Shown here in pieces: positions 24,874 through 33,693 of a DNA stretch of 64,000 nt (within the stretch, counting starts at the first letter, position 1; the number at the start of each line of letters is the position of its first letter). A model generated the notes under the pieces. It saw only the letters and a list, made by a program, of their open reading frames with translations. It had not been told where the DNA came from and made no database searches. This DNA comes from Fructobacillus sp. CRL 2054 (GTDB lineage: Bacteria; Bacillota; Bacilli; Lactobacillales; Lactobacillaceae). The stretch is taken from NCBI RefSeq assembly GCF_028764065.1, contig NZ_JACOFN010000001.1, positions 1 through 64,000 on the forward strand, read 5' to 3'. The position numbers and the translations under genes were made by a program.

Positions 24874-26250
24874 TTACTGTTCTTCTGCCAATGAGGCTTC
24901 CCATTCTGGCAAGAACTTGTTTTCTAAGTACTTCGTCGTGAACTTGTCTTGAAGGACACCCTCGTCCTTCAACAAAGCCTTTTGGAAGTTCTTAGAAGTT
25001 GCGACACCGGAAACTGAAGTTTCATCGATGATACGAGCCAACTTCGCAATTGCTTCTTCACGAGTATCATCGTGAGCAATCAACTTAGCGATCATTGAGT
25101 CGTAGAAAGGTTGAATCATATCGCCGTTGTAAAGGGCAGAATCGATGCGGACACCAGGTCCACCAGTTGGCAAGAAGACAAAGTCAACCCGACCAGCTGA
25201 TGGTGCGAACTGTGCTTCAGGCTTTTCCGCCGTCAAACGCATTTCGACAGCGTGACCTTGAATCTTAACGTCTTCTTGTTTCAAAGGTAATTCTTCGCCA
25301 GCCGCTACAAGAACCTGCAAGCGAACCAGATCAAGGCCCGTCACCATTTCAGTAACCGGATGTTCAACTTGAATACGAGTGTTCATTTCCATGAAGAAGA
25401 AGTTTCCTTCTTGGTCTTGTAAGAACTCAATCGTTCCCGTGTTTTCGTAATCAATTGCGTTAACAGCCTTCGTCACCACATCAACCATGTCGGCACGCAT
25501 TTCAGGTGTCATGGAAGCGGCAGGTGATTCTTCCATCACCTTTTGGTTACGACGTTGCAAAGAACAGTTACGTTCTGGGAAACAAACGACGTTACCAAAT
25601 TGATCACGGATGACCTGCATCTCAATGTGACGGCAATCCAGCATCACCTTTTCGATGTACATATGGTCATCCCCATAGTTCATCTTGGCTTCAGTCTGGG
25701 CGTTGGTAAAGTTTTCCTGCATTTCTTCATCGTGGTAAATGAAACGCATTCCCTTACCACCACCACCGGCAGCGGCCTTCAACAAGACTGGGTAGCCAAT
25801 TTCGTGGGCAACTTCAAGTGCTTCGTCAACGTTGTGAATGTACCCCAATGAACCAGGAATAACTGGTACGTCGGCCTGACGCATTTCGTTACGGGCGTGT
25901 TCCTTGTTTCCCATCAAATCAATGGTTTCAGGACGTGGACCAATCCACTTAATGCCCACATCGCCAACCATTTCGGCGAAGAGATCGTTTTCTGAAAGAA
26001 AACCGTAACCGGGGTGAATGGCTTCAGAACCTGTCAAAACGGCAGCTGAAATCACATTTTTCATGTTGATGTATGAATCAACTGGCTTAGGGCCACCCAC
26101 ACAAATTGCTTCATCAGCGATTTGTACGTGTAGCGAATTCTTATCCGCCGTTGAGTAAATGGCTACCGTTTTGATACCCATTTCCTTCAAGGTACGGATA
26201 ACTCGCACCGCGACTTCACCACGGTTTGCTACCAATACTTTTTTGAACAT
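24874..26250 (-). CDS. accC: Biotin carboxylase subunit of acetyl-CoA carboxylase
   Basis: 458 residues from the ATG at 26248-26250, with GGAG 6 bases upstream inside the end of fabZ. The N-terminal VLVANRGEVAVRVIR, ATP-grasp glycine loop AAAGGGGKGMRF (about 160-171) and FFMEMNTRIQVEHPVTEM (about 284-301) are diagnostic. It carboxylates the biotin of AccB using ATP and bicarbonate. Confidence 0.96.
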   Translation of the reverse strand: MFKKVLVANRGEVAVRVIRTLKEMGIKTVAIYSTADKNSLHVQIADEAICVGGPKPVDSYINMKNVISAAVLTGSEAIHPGYGFLSENDLFAEMVGDVGIKWIGPRPETIDLMGNKEHARNEMRQADVPVIPGSLGYIHNVDEALEVAHEIGYPVLLKAAAGGGGKGMRFIYHDEEMQENFTNAQTEAKMNYGDDHMYIEKVMLDCRHIEMQVIRDQFGNVVCFPERNCSLQRRNQKVMEESPAASMTPEMRADMVDVVTKAVNAIDYENTGTIEFLQDQEGNFFFMEMNTRIQVEHPVTEMVTGLDLVRLQVLVAAGEELPLKQEDVKIQGHAVEMRLTAEKPEAQFAPSAGRVDFVFLPTGGPGVRIDSALYNGDMIQPFYDSMIAKLIAHDDTREEAIAKLARIIDETSVSGVATSKNFQKALLKDEGVLQDKFTTKYLENKFLPEWEASLAEEQ

Positions 26251-26251
26251 T

Positions 26252-26683
26252 TTATTCTCCAATAATAAAGGTCAGTTCGGCCGTTGTTGCCTTCTTTCCG
26301 TCAACCCAAGCGATTCCCTTTCCGGAACCGACAGGGCCACGCAAACGATCCAAAGTCACTTCAAGGCGAACTTGGTCACCAGGGCGAACCATCTTACGGT
26401 AGCGAGCCTTCTTGATACCACCAAAGTAAGCGGTCTTACCCTTAAATTCTGGCATTGAGAGGAGGGCAACGGCACCAGCTTGTGCCAAGGCTTCAACAGT
26501 CAAAGCACCTGGGAAAGTTGGGTTACCTGGAAAGTGTCCTTGGAAGATTTCTTCGTTAATTGAAATGTTCTTGATGGCAACACATTTTTCACCAGGAACG
26601 AGTTCTTCAACCGTGTCCAACATGAGCATTGGGTAACGGTGTGGAAGGATTTCTTGAATTTCTTGTGCGTTCATTAAAGACAT
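26252..26683 (-). CDS. fabZ: 3-hydroxyacyl-ACP dehydratase FabZ (second copy, mid-operon)
   Basis: 143 residues; AGGAG lies 8 bases before the ATG. The hot-dog fold catalytic His is in FQGHFPGNPTFPG (about 48-60) and the Glu in VEALAQAG (about 63-70). A second dehydratase begins the operon at 33507. In Enterococcus one such copy (FabN) is also an isomerase that starts unsaturated fatty-acid synthesis. Sequence alone does not show which copy, if either, does so here. Confidence 0.92.
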   Translation of the reverse strand: MSLMNAQEIQEILPHRYPMLMLDTVEELVPGEKCVAIKNISINEEIFQGHFPGNPTFPGALTVEALAQAGAVALLSMPEFKGKTAYFGGIKKARYRKMVRPGDQVRLEVTLDRLRGPVGSGKGIAWVDGKKATTAELTFIIGE

Positions 26684-26713
26684 GTTTCTTCTCCTTTTAT
26701 GCCTATGTATGCC

Positions 26714-26737
26714 AAGTAAACCTTTGAGAGTTTACTT
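26714..26737 (-). other. Intercistronic stem-loop between accB and fabZ
   Basis: AAGTAAAC-TCTCAAAG-GTTTACTT is a perfect 8-bp hairpin on the minus strand without a T-run, in an 84-base gap. It may be an mRNA processing or stabilising element that raises accB message relative to distal genes. Confidence 0.5.
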
Positions 26738-26767
26738 AGCCTAAGGCCAACTATTCAAGTAAGACGG

Positions 26768-27253
26768 TTAGTCCGTCGTTACTCGGTAAAGTGGCTTGTC
26801 GTAATCAACGACTTCTTCGTTTTCAACTAAGATTTCAGCAATCGTACCTGAAACATCAGACTTAATTTCAGTCATCAACTTCATGGCTTCAATGATGGCA
26901 ACCGTTTCGCCCTTTTCGACGTGGTCCCCAACGGCCTTGAAGTCTGGTTCTTCTGGCTTTGGCTTCAAGTAAACCGTACCAACCATTGGCGCCTTGATTT
27001 CCTTACCAGCTGCTGGTGCAGCAGGTGCAGGAGCAGCAGCTGCCTCAGATGCGGCGGCAGGACTAGCTTCGTTTGAAACAGGCGCACTGGCAGCTGCCGT
27101 AGGAGCCGCGACTGCAACTGGGGCAGCAGGTGCAACTTGTTCGTTCTTTGAAAGGTGGAGTGAAAAGTCACCATCTTGGATGGCAATATCGCGGAGCGAT
27201 GACTTTTCAAGATCTGACATCAACTCACGAATTTCATTAACATTTAAATTCAT
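26768..27253 (-). CDS. accB: Biotin carboxyl carrier protein
   Basis: 161 residues: a short N-terminal helical region, an Ala/Pro/Val-rich flexible linker (about 38-85) and the biotinyl domain with EAMKLMTEI, whose Lys (about 122) carries biotin. It is the mobile carrier between AccC and the AccA-AccD carboxyltransferase. Confidence 0.95.
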   Translation of the reverse strand: MNLNVNEIRELMSDLEKSSLRDIAIQDGDFSLHLSKNEQVAPAAPVAVAAPTAAASAPVSNEASPAAASEAAAAPAPAAPAAGKEIKAPMVGTVYLKPKPEEPDFKAVGDHVEKGETVAIIEAMKLMTEIKSDVSGTIAEILVENEEVVDYDKPLYRVTTD

Positions 27254-27267
27254 TTGGAGTGTTCCCC

Positions 27268-28518
27268 TTAAAACTTCTTGAAGATGATAGCGGCGTTGTG
27301 GCCACCAAATCCATAGTTAGCTGACATAACGTATTTAGGCGCTTGGTCTTGGTTAGTCTTGTTAACCAAGTTCACCTTCTTTGTGTGCTCATCTGCTTCA
27401 TCGAAGCCAACGTTTTCAGGTAAGATACCACGATCAATGGCACCAACTGATACAACAGCTTCAACGGCACCAGCAGCACCAAGCAAGTGACCAGTCATAC
27501 CCTTTGTTGATGAAACAGGCACTGAGTTTTCACCGAAAACAGCAGCGATGGCTTCAGCTTCACCTGAATCGTTGGCACCAGTTGCAGTACCGTGGGCGTT
27601 GATGTAAGAGATGTCTTCTGGTTTGATGTTGGCATCTTCGATGGCTTCCTTGAAAGCACGGATAACGCCTTCACCATCAGGAGCTGGTGATGTCATGTGG
27701 TAAGCATCGGCAGTCGTACCATAACCAACAACTTCGGCCAAGATTTTGGCACCACGTGCTTCGGCGTGTTCCAGTGATTCAAGAACTAAGACACCAGAAC
27801 CTTCACCAAGGACGAAGCCATGACGGTTCTTGTCGAATGGCTTTGAAGCTTCCTTAGGATCCTTTTCAGTTGACAATGCAGTCAAAGCGGCGAAACCAGC
27901 GATTCCGATTTCGTTCACAGCCGCTTCGGCTCCACCAGTCAAGACAACGTCTTCCTTACCAGATTGGATACGCCAGAAGGCTTCTCCAATGGCGTTTGTT
28001 GCAGAGGCACAGGCAGTAACGATTGTCATATTGCTTCCCTTAGCACCGAAACGCAATGACACGTTACCAGAAACCATGTTAGGGATTGCTTCAGGAACGA
28101 ACAATGGTGACACACGTTGTGGCCCCTTGTCGTGCATCTTGATAATCTGTTCTTGCATGGTTGTCAAACCACCAATTCCGTTACCCAAGATAACACCGAA
28201 ACGGTTAGGATTTTCGACCTTTGATTGCTCTTCAGAATCTTCGTCAGGCAAAAGTCCCGCTTGTTCCATTGCCTGAGTTGAGGCATCAATGGCGTACTGT
28301 GAGAACAAATCCAACTTACGGGCCGCACGCTTTCCAACGCGTGTCGTGGCATCGAAGCCATCCACTTGACCAGCAACTGCGATACCAGTTTCTGTTGGGT
28401 CAAACTTTGTAATTGGCTTAATCCCACTTTGACCAGCAAAGATGGCATCCAAGAAAGCCTTTGTATCATTTCCGTTAGGAGCAATTGCACCCATTCCAGT
28501 AACTACAACTCGTGTCAT
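27268..28518 (-). CDS. fabF: 3-oxoacyl-ACP synthase II
   Basis: 416 residues from the ATG at 28516-28518 (AAAGG upstream). The thiolase-fold catalytic triad is visible: Cys in VTACASATNAIG (about 163), His in INAHGTATGAND and His in GMTGHLLGAAGA. It condenses malonyl-ACP with acyl-ACP during chain elongation. It lies between fabG and accB in the operon. Confidence 0.96.
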   Translation of the reverse strand: MTRVVVTGMGAIAPNGNDTKAFLDAIFAGQSGIKPITKFDPTETGIAVAGQVDGFDATTRVGKRAARKLDLFSQYAIDASTQAMEQAGLLPDEDSEEQSKVENPNRFGVILGNGIGGLTTMQEQIIKMHDKGPQRVSPLFVPEAIPNMVSGNVSLRFGAKGSNMTIVTACASATNAIGEAFWRIQSGKEDVVLTGGAEAAVNEIGIAGFAALTALSTEKDPKEASKPFDKNRHGFVLGEGSGVLVLESLEHAEARGAKILAEVVGYGTTADAYHMTSPAPDGEGVIRAFKEAIEDANIKPEDISYINAHGTATGANDSGEAEAIAAVFGENSVPVSSTKGMTGHLLGAAGAVEAVVSVGAIDRGILPENVGFDEADEHTKKVNLVNKTNQDQAPKYVMSANYGFGGHNAAIIFKKF

Positions 28519-28556
28519 TATGTTTCCTTTCAACTTCTTGTTTAAAGAATTGTTAA

Positions 28557-29285
28557 TTAGATGTAAAGTCCACCGTCAACCGTAATCGTTTGACCAGTGA
28601 TGTAATCATTACCCGCTAAGAACAAGGCAACGTCAGCAACGTCATCCACTGTTCCAAAACGTGACAATGGAATCTCGTTCAAGATGGCTTCCTTCGCCTT
28701 GTCTGACAAAGCATCCGTCATGTCTGAAACAATCATTCCAGGCGCAATCGCGTTTACGCGAATGTTACGACGAGCACCTTCCTTGGCCAAGGACTTAGTC
28801 AAGCCAATCACACCAGCCTTTGAAGCGGCATAGTTGGCCTGACCCATGTTTCCCATCAAACCAACAACGGAAGCCATGTTGATGATGACACCGTGCTTTT
28901 GACGGATCATCTTCTTGAAGACTGGCTGTGTCACGTTGAAAGTTCCGGTCAAGTTCGTGTTTACAACAGCAGCAAAGTCTTCCAACTTCATCCCCATTGC
29001 CAACTGGTCCTTTGTAATACCAGCGTTGTTGACCAAAATGTCGATACCATCGAAGTCTTCTTCCTTGTACAAGGCCTTCAAGGCAGCTTCAGCAGCTTCC
29101 CCGTCGGCAATGTCAAATTGTAGAGTACGTGGTGTCTTTGAGAAAGAATTAATCACTTCTTCCTTCAAAGGGGAACGGCCGTGCAAGATAATGTTCGCGC
29201 CAGCCTTATCAAAGGCGTGGGCAACAGCTAAACCGATTCCACGTGAAGAACCAGTAACCAAGACAGTTTGATTAGTAAAATCCAT
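28557..29285 (-). CDS. fabG: 3-oxoacyl-ACP reductase
   Basis: 242-residue short-chain dehydrogenase. The NADPH-binding TGSSRGIG is at about 11-18, the Ser of MASVVGLMG and the YAASKAG Tyr/Lys pair supply the catalytic residues, and the C-terminus ends TVDGGLYI. It performs the first reduction of elongation. Confidence 0.96.
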   Translation of the reverse strand: MDFTNQTVLVTGSSRGIGLAVAHAFDKAGANIILHGRSPLKEEVINSFSKTPRTLQFDIADGEAAEAALKALYKEEDFDGIDILVNNAGITKDQLAMGMKLEDFAAVVNTNLTGTFNVTQPVFKKMIRQKHGVIINMASVVGLMGNMGQANYAASKAGVIGLTKSLAKEGARRNIRVNAIAPGMIVSDMTDALSDKAKEAILNEIPLSRFGTVDDVADVALFLAGNDYITGQTITVDGGLYI

Positions 29286-29287
29286 TT

Positions 29288-30229
29288 TTATCCTTCTTCC
29301 TTGACTGCTGAAACGACTTTTTCAAAAGTCGTCCAATCCGTTACGGAATAACGAGTAATTTCTTTTGAAACAATCTTTCGGGCAAACTTTGAAAGAGTCA
29401 CACCAGGGCCAATTTCAAGCAGCGCATCTACCTTGTTGTCCTTCACCATTTCGTCCAAACACTGGGCAAAATAGGTTGGTGAAACGATTTGCTTTGTCAG
29501 CGTGTCCTTCAAGCTGGCTACCGTAAAGACCTGCTTCGTTGTGTTCGAGTAAACCGGGTAAGTTGCTTGCGCAAACTTTTCATCAGCAAAACGCGTCGCC
29601 ATCTTATCAGCCGCTTCTTTCAGAAGTGGTGTGTGGAAGGCACCGGAAACTGGCAAAGGAATCATCTTCTTGACACCAGCAGCTGTTAAAGCTTCCACAG
29701 CTTGATCAACATCGGCTTCTTTTCCGCCAATCACCAATTGAGCAAAAGTATTGAAGTTAGCAGGGTAAACGGCTAATCCTTCGTTTTGCAGTTTTTGAAC
29801 AGTTTCAACAATCATTTCCTGGTTGTCGTCCAAAACCGCTACCATCTTGCCCGGGTTGGCATCCCCAACCGTCTGCATGTATTCGCCACGGTCCTTTACT
29901 AGGGCGATTGCCTGTTCAAAAGTCATCATACCGTTAGCAACTAATGCAGGATATTCGCCAAGGGAAAGTCCCAATCCGGCAACCACCGGACGAACGCCAG
30001 CTTCCACTAGGCAGGCAGCCAAAGCGGCATCGAAGGCCACGATGGCAGGTTGCGCCCACTTTGTTTGACCAATCTTGTCTTCATCATTGAAAACTTCCAC
30101 CAGGTCATAACCCAAAATTTCTGAAGCCTGATCAATCTTACTTTTAAAGGTGGGTAAATTGTCGTAGAGGTCTTGCCCCATTCCGGCCTTTTGTGAACCT
30201 TGACCGTTAAATAGTAATCCGATGCGCAT
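29288..30229 (-). CDS. fabD: Malonyl-CoA:ACP transacylase
   Basis: 313 residues. The nucleophile Ser lies in GLSLGEYPAL (about 90), where the usual GHSLGE has Leu for His, as in several streptococcal and lactobacillal FabD proteins. The later His is in PVSGAFHTPLL (about 199). It loads malonyl onto ACP. Confidence 0.95.
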   Translation of the reverse strand: MRIGLLFNGQGSQKAGMGQDLYDNLPTFKSKIDQASEILGYDLVEVFNDEDKIGQTKWAQPAIVAFDAALAACLVEAGVRPVVAGLGLSLGEYPALVANGMMTFEQAIALVKDRGEYMQTVGDANPGKMVAVLDDNQEMIVETVQKLQNEGLAVYPANFNTFAQLVIGGKEADVDQAVEALTAAGVKKMIPLPVSGAFHTPLLKEAADKMATRFADEKFAQATYPVYSNTTKQVFTVASLKDTLTKQIVSPTYFAQCLDEMVKDNKVDALLEIGPGVTLSKFARKIVSKEITRYSVTDWTTFEKVVSAVKEEG

Positions 30230-30243
30230 AGAAAATCCTTACC

Positions 30244-31209
30244 TTACTTCGTTGTGTTTGGAATACCCAAGATATCTGTCGCTTGTGCCCAAGTGTCAGC
30301 CAAAATGTCAGCGACTGCCTTCTCTTCATGAATCAAACCAGAGATTTGGCCGGCCATGAAGGCTCCGCCATCCTTGTCACCCTGTTGTACAGCTGCACGG
30401 AGAGTACCTGATTCAAGCTTTTCAACCGTTTCGTAATCTGGAGCAGGCTTTTGAGCTTCTTCGATTTCCTTCTTCACGTATTCCTTGGCCATCTTATTCT
30501 TCAAGACACGGGCACGTGAACCGGCAATGTTACCAGTAACGATGGTGTCGATATCACGGGCCTTAATAATCTTCTTCTTGAAGTTTTCATGCACTTCAGA
30601 TTCTGGTGAAGCAAGGAAACGTGTTCCCATTTGGACACCTGAGGCGCCCAAGCAAAGGGCTGCAGCAACCCCGCGTCCATCAGCAATTCCACCAGCGGCG
30701 ATAACAGGAATATCAACAGCGTCAACAACCTGTGGTACCAAGGCCATGGTTGTCATCTGACCAATGTGACCACCAGATTCCATACCTTCGGCGATAACGG
30801 CATCGACACCCTTACGCTGCATCATCTTAGCGAGTGAAACAGATGGAACAACGGGCATCACAACGATGCCAGCGGCGTGCAATTCGTCCAAGAATGGTGA
30901 TGGATCACCTGCACCAGTGGCAACAACTTTAACACCTTCTTCGATGATGACATCGAACACTTCTCGGATGTGACGTGACATCAACATCACGTTGACACCA
31001 AATGGCTTATCAGTCAAAGCCTTGGCACGACGAACTTCCTTACGAACGTCGTCTCCGTGCCAGTAACCCGTTCCGATGAACCCAAGTCCACCAGCTTCTG
31101 AAATGGCTGCTGCCAATGCACCAGTTCCGGCCCAAGTCATTCCACCTTCAACGATGGGGTACTTCATGCCGAGCTTATCAAAAATTTCGTTTCCAACTTT
31201 TACAGTCAT
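30244..31209 (-). CDS. fabK: Enoyl-ACP reductase II (FMN-dependent)
   Basis: 321 residues of the nitronate monooxygenase/FabK family: an N-terminal YPIVEGGMTW start, PVIAAGGIADGRGVAAAL (about 171-188) and GASGVQMGTRFLASPES (phosphate binding, about 193-209). It replaces FabI, so the final reduction of the cycle should resist triclosan-type FabI inhibitors, as is known for FabK organisms. Confidence 0.95.
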   Translation of the reverse strand: MTVKVGNEIFDKLGMKYPIVEGGMTWAGTGALAAAISEAGGLGFIGTGYWHGDDVRKEVRRAKALTDKPFGVNVMLMSRHIREVFDVIIEEGVKVVATGAGDPSPFLDELHAAGIVVMPVVPSVSLAKMMQRKGVDAVIAEGMESGGHIGQMTTMALVPQVVDAVDIPVIAAGGIADGRGVAAALCLGASGVQMGTRFLASPESEVHENFKKKIIKARDIDTIVTGNIAGSRARVLKNKMAKEYVKKEIEEAQKPAPDYETVEKLESGTLRAAVQQGDKDGGAFMAGQISGLIHEEKAVADILADTWAQATDILGIPNTTK

Positions 31210-31271
31210 AATATGCCCTTACCCTTAAATTTAATATGTACACGGCGACGAGCGCCGCCTAATAAGAAGGA

Positions 31272-31514
31272 TTACTTCTTGTCAGTTTGTTCCTTGATCT
31301 TGTTTACCAAGTCAGCAACAGTTGATACTTCTTCAGTATCTTCCAACTTAATGTCGAATTCGTCTTCCACTTGGTTCAAAACTTCGAACAAGTCCAATGA
31401 ATCGGCATCGATATCATCAGTCATGTTAGTAGTCATTGTAACTTCTGAGTCTTCCAAATCGAATTGGTCAACCAAGATGTCCTTTACCTTGTCAAAAATC
31501 TCTTCTTGTGTCAT
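31272..31514 (-). CDS. acpP: Acyl carrier protein
   Basis: 80 residues from the ATG at 31512-31514, which follows GGAG by about 10 bases. The phosphopantetheine Ser is in DADSLDLFEV (about 39). The protein is strongly acidic, as expected. A 97-base gap with two dyad elements separates it from fabH. Confidence 0.95.
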   Translation of the reverse strand: MTQEEIFDKVKDILVDQFDLEDSEVTMTTNMTDDIDADSLDLFEVLNQVEDEFDIKLEDTEEVSTVADLVNKIKEQTDKK

Positions 31515-31535
31515 GAGCACAGTCTCCTATAGGTT

Positions 31536-31581
31536 CGTATTGCAATACGTTAGATTTTTACGGTGCAGCCTCCTACACCGT
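31536..31581 (-). promoter_or_regulatory. Two dyad elements between fabH and acpP
   Basis: CGTATTGCAATACG (31536-31549) is a perfect 14-base palindrome. ACGGTGCAGCCTCCTACACCGT (31560-31581) is a hairpin that, on the minus strand, displays AGGAGGC in its loop. Neither has a terminator T-run. They may separate ACP expression from upstream genes by processing, or bind a protein. Confidence 0.45.
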
Positions 31582-31611
31582 AATTGAATAATAATGTTGT
31601 AAAAGTCTTAC

Positions 31612-32586
31612 TTAAAGCTTCCAGATTTGAGCGCCAATTGCTAGGCCGCCACCGAAACCAACAAAGGCGACGGTCATACCCGGCTTAACTTGACCAGACT
31701 TGTAAAGTTCATCCAAGAGGATGGCAGTTGAGGCGGCAGAAGTGTTCCCGTATTCAACCATGTTGGTTGGGAACTTATCCATTGATTGGCCAAAGTTCTT
31801 GGCAATGGATTCAATGATTCGGTGGTTGGCTTGGTGGGCAAAGTAGAAGTCCACGTCATCTGCTGATAAATTTGCCTTTTTGAGAGCCTTATCCAAGGCC
31901 TTTGGCACTTCCCGTGTGGCAAATGAATAAACGCCTCGGCCATCTTGATGGAAGTAAGGATCCAATGGCGAAATTTCACCGGAAAAGGCGTTCTTATTGG
32001 CAAAGCGTCCAGTCAGAATGGCTTCACCACGGTCACCAAAGGTTTCTAACTCTTCGGCCAGAAGTCCTTGTTCTTCGTCACTCGCTTCGAGTAAGACACC
32101 ACCGGCACCATCCCCGAAGAGAACAGAAACCGTTCGATCTTTCCAGTCAATCAACTTTGAAAGCACTTCAGCCCCAATAAACATTCCCTTCTGATAACGA
32201 CCAGAAGAAAGGAAGGAAGAAGCGACGGACATTCCGTAAACAAATCCTGAACAGGCCGCGTTGATATCAAAAGCGAAGGCTTTTTCCGCCCCAATGTTTC
32301 CCTGCACGATGGCAGAAGTATGGGGTGAGAGAGCATCCGGTGACATGGTCGAAACAATAATGAAATCCAAGTCTGATGCATCCCAACCAGCTTCCTTTAG
32401 GAGCTTTTCAGCAACTGAAGTTGCTAAATCAGATGTATTTTCATCGGTCACAACGTGACGGTTATGAATCCCAGTACGTGGGTAAATCCAGTCGTCTGAT
32501 GTTTCCATCAAATCGGCTAAGTCATCATTCGTAACAACTCGCTCAGGCACTTGCTTAGCGGTTGCCACAATCTTCATCTTTTCCAT
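31612..32586 (-). CDS. fabH: 3-oxoacyl-ACP synthase III, operon copy
   Basis: 324 residues from the ATG at 32584-32586, preceded by AAAGG 8 bases upstream; a GTG at 32607 is less likely. The catalytic Cys is in NAACSGFVYGM (about 112), His in FAHQANHRIIE and Asn in YGNTSAAS. It starts chains from acyl-CoA and malonyl-ACP. A second fabH lies at 56682-57650. Confidence 0.95.
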   Translation of the reverse strand: MEKMKIVATAKQVPERVVTNDDLADLMETSDDWIYPRTGIHNRHVVTDENTSDLATSVAEKLLKEAGWDASDLDFIIVSTMSPDALSPHTSAIVQGNIGAEKAFAFDINAACSGFVYGMSVASSFLSSGRYQKGMFIGAEVLSKLIDWKDRTVSVLFGDGAGGVLLEASDEEQGLLAEELETFGDRGEAILTGRFANKNAFSGEISPLDPYFHQDGRGVYSFATREVPKALDKALKKANLSADDVDFYFAHQANHRIIESIAKNFGQSMDKFPTNMVEYGNTSAASTAILLDELYKSGQVKPGMTVAFVGFGGGLAIGAQIWKL

Positions 32587-32603
32587 GTTCAATCCTTTTA
32601 TGC

Positions 32604-33077
32604 TCACTCTTTCAGTAAGTCTTGAAGGTAGTTTTTCAAATTGCCCAGCGCTTTTTCGAGCACCTCGGCTGCGTCTTCACTAAAGCCAGTAAACATGGCC
32701 TTCGTCAATTGCATGTGGAAGGCTCGATGAGCACGGTACAAAATACGACCTTGATGGGTCAAACCAAGTTTGACAACCCGTCGGTCCGTTTTGGAACGGC
32801 GTCGTTCCACATAACCCTTTTGCACTAAGCGATCGATGGCCGTTGTCATCGCTGACGGTGACAAGTGCACCGCCTTAGCGAGTTGGGAAGCCGTCTTTTC
32901 TTCATACATTGAAATGGCATAAATCGTATGCACATCTCTTACTGTCAGCGCAGAAAAGGGGCCCTGCTTTAGTGCCCCCTCTTCAACCCAAGCAATGTTG
33001 GCAATCAAATCGACCAAAGTTTGGCTGGCCGTTTTAAAATCAATATTTGAAGCGGGTGCTAAATCAGTCTTTTTCAT
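32604..33077 (-). CDS. fabT: MarR-family fatty-acid repressor FabT
   Basis: 157 residues from the ATG at 33075-33077, overlapping fabZ by 14 bases. The winged-helix recognition part reads TASQLAKAVHLSPSAMTTAIDRL (about 63-85). Position as second gene of the fab operon and MarR type match FabT of streptococci and lactococci, which binds DNA with acyl-ACP as co-repressor. A FabT-like box overlaps the -35 of this operon. The ribosome binding site is weak. Confidence 0.9.
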   Translation of the reverse strand: MKKTDLAPASNIDFKTASQTLVDLIANIAWVEEGALKQGPFSALTVRDVHTIYAISMYEEKTASQLAKAVHLSPSAMTTAIDRLVQKGYVERRRSKTDRRVVKLGLTHQGRILYRAHRAFHMQLTKAMFTGFSEDAAEVLEKALGNLKNYLQDLLKE

Positions 33078-33507
33078 CAGGAGCCACCACAAACATCAGC
33101 TCCGCCTTAGTTGCGACTTTATCGTCAACCTTAGCCACAACTTCAACAGTTCCCATGTTTTCACGAACCTTGCCGAATGTAGCATGTAGCTTCAAAACAT
33201 CACCAGGAACAACCATTTTCTTAAACTTCGCGTCGTTAATTCCAGTCATGTAAGCCGTCTTCCCCTTAAACTGTGGTGAAGACAAAATCAAAATAGAAGC
33301 AGCCTGTGCCAATGACTCAATAATCAATACACCAGGCATAACAGGGTTACCAGGGAAGTGTCCTTGGAAGAACTGTTCGTTAATCGTTACGTTCTTAACG
33401 GCAACGATTGATTCATCAGGCACCATTTCCTCGACGTAGTCCATGTAAATGATTGGGTAACGGTTCGGAATCAAATCCATGATTTCCGTAGTTGTTAACA
33501 CTGGCAT
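33064..33507 (-). CDS. fabZ: 3-hydroxyacyl-ACP dehydratase FabZ-like, first gene of operon
   Basis: 147 residues with FQGHFPGNPVMPG and IESLAQAAS containing the catalytic His and Glu. It differs clearly from the mid-operon FabZ (NRYPIIYMDYV against HRYPMLMLDTV). Two dehydratases in one operon often divide dehydration and cis-isomerisation between them; no fabM gene is seen in the window. Which copy isomerises is not readable. Confidence 0.9.
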   Translation of the reverse strand: MPVLTTTEIMDLIPNRYPIIYMDYVEEMVPDESIVAVKNVTINEQFFQGHFPGNPVMPGVLIIESLAQAASILILSSPQFKGKTAYMTGINDAKFKKMVVPGDVLKLHATFGKVRENMGTVEVVAKVDDKVATKAELMFVVAPDEKD

Positions 33508-33566
33508 TAGCTGTTCCTTTCTTGGGGCAAAGTCGCCCGCTATAAAGAATTATTCAAGATAATGAT

Positions 33567-33597
33567 AGTCTACCATAAATACTTCGATAGTCAAACT
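33567..33597 (-). promoter_or_regulatory. fab operon promoter with overlapping FabT box
   Basis: On the minus strand TTGACT (33589-33594) and TAGACT (33567-33572) are 16 bases apart. AGTTTGACTATCGAAGT (33581-33597) covers the -35 and resembles the FabT operator core TTTGAnnnTCAAA with one mismatch. Binding there should block RNA polymerase, giving feedback control by long-chain acyl-ACP. Confidence 0.8.
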
Positions 33598-33624
33598 ATC
33601 TCTCCATCGAAGCATTATCTAATA

Positions 33625-33664
33625 GAAAAAGAGCCGCTTGTGCCAAGGCATGAGCGGCTCTTTT
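33625..33664 (-). terminator. Terminator of the adhesin gene
   Basis: GAGCCGCT and AGCGGCTC with an inner GCC/GGC pairing form a long stem, followed on the minus strand by TTTTTC. Confidence 0.85.
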
Positions 33665-33693
33665 AACATTAATCTGTTTAGTTTAGGTAAAGA

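Noticed and set aside
29955-29975. FabD active site GLSLGE instead of GHSLGE
   Set aside because: The Leu variant is known in FabD of streptococci and lactobacilli, so it is not evidence of a defective enzyme.
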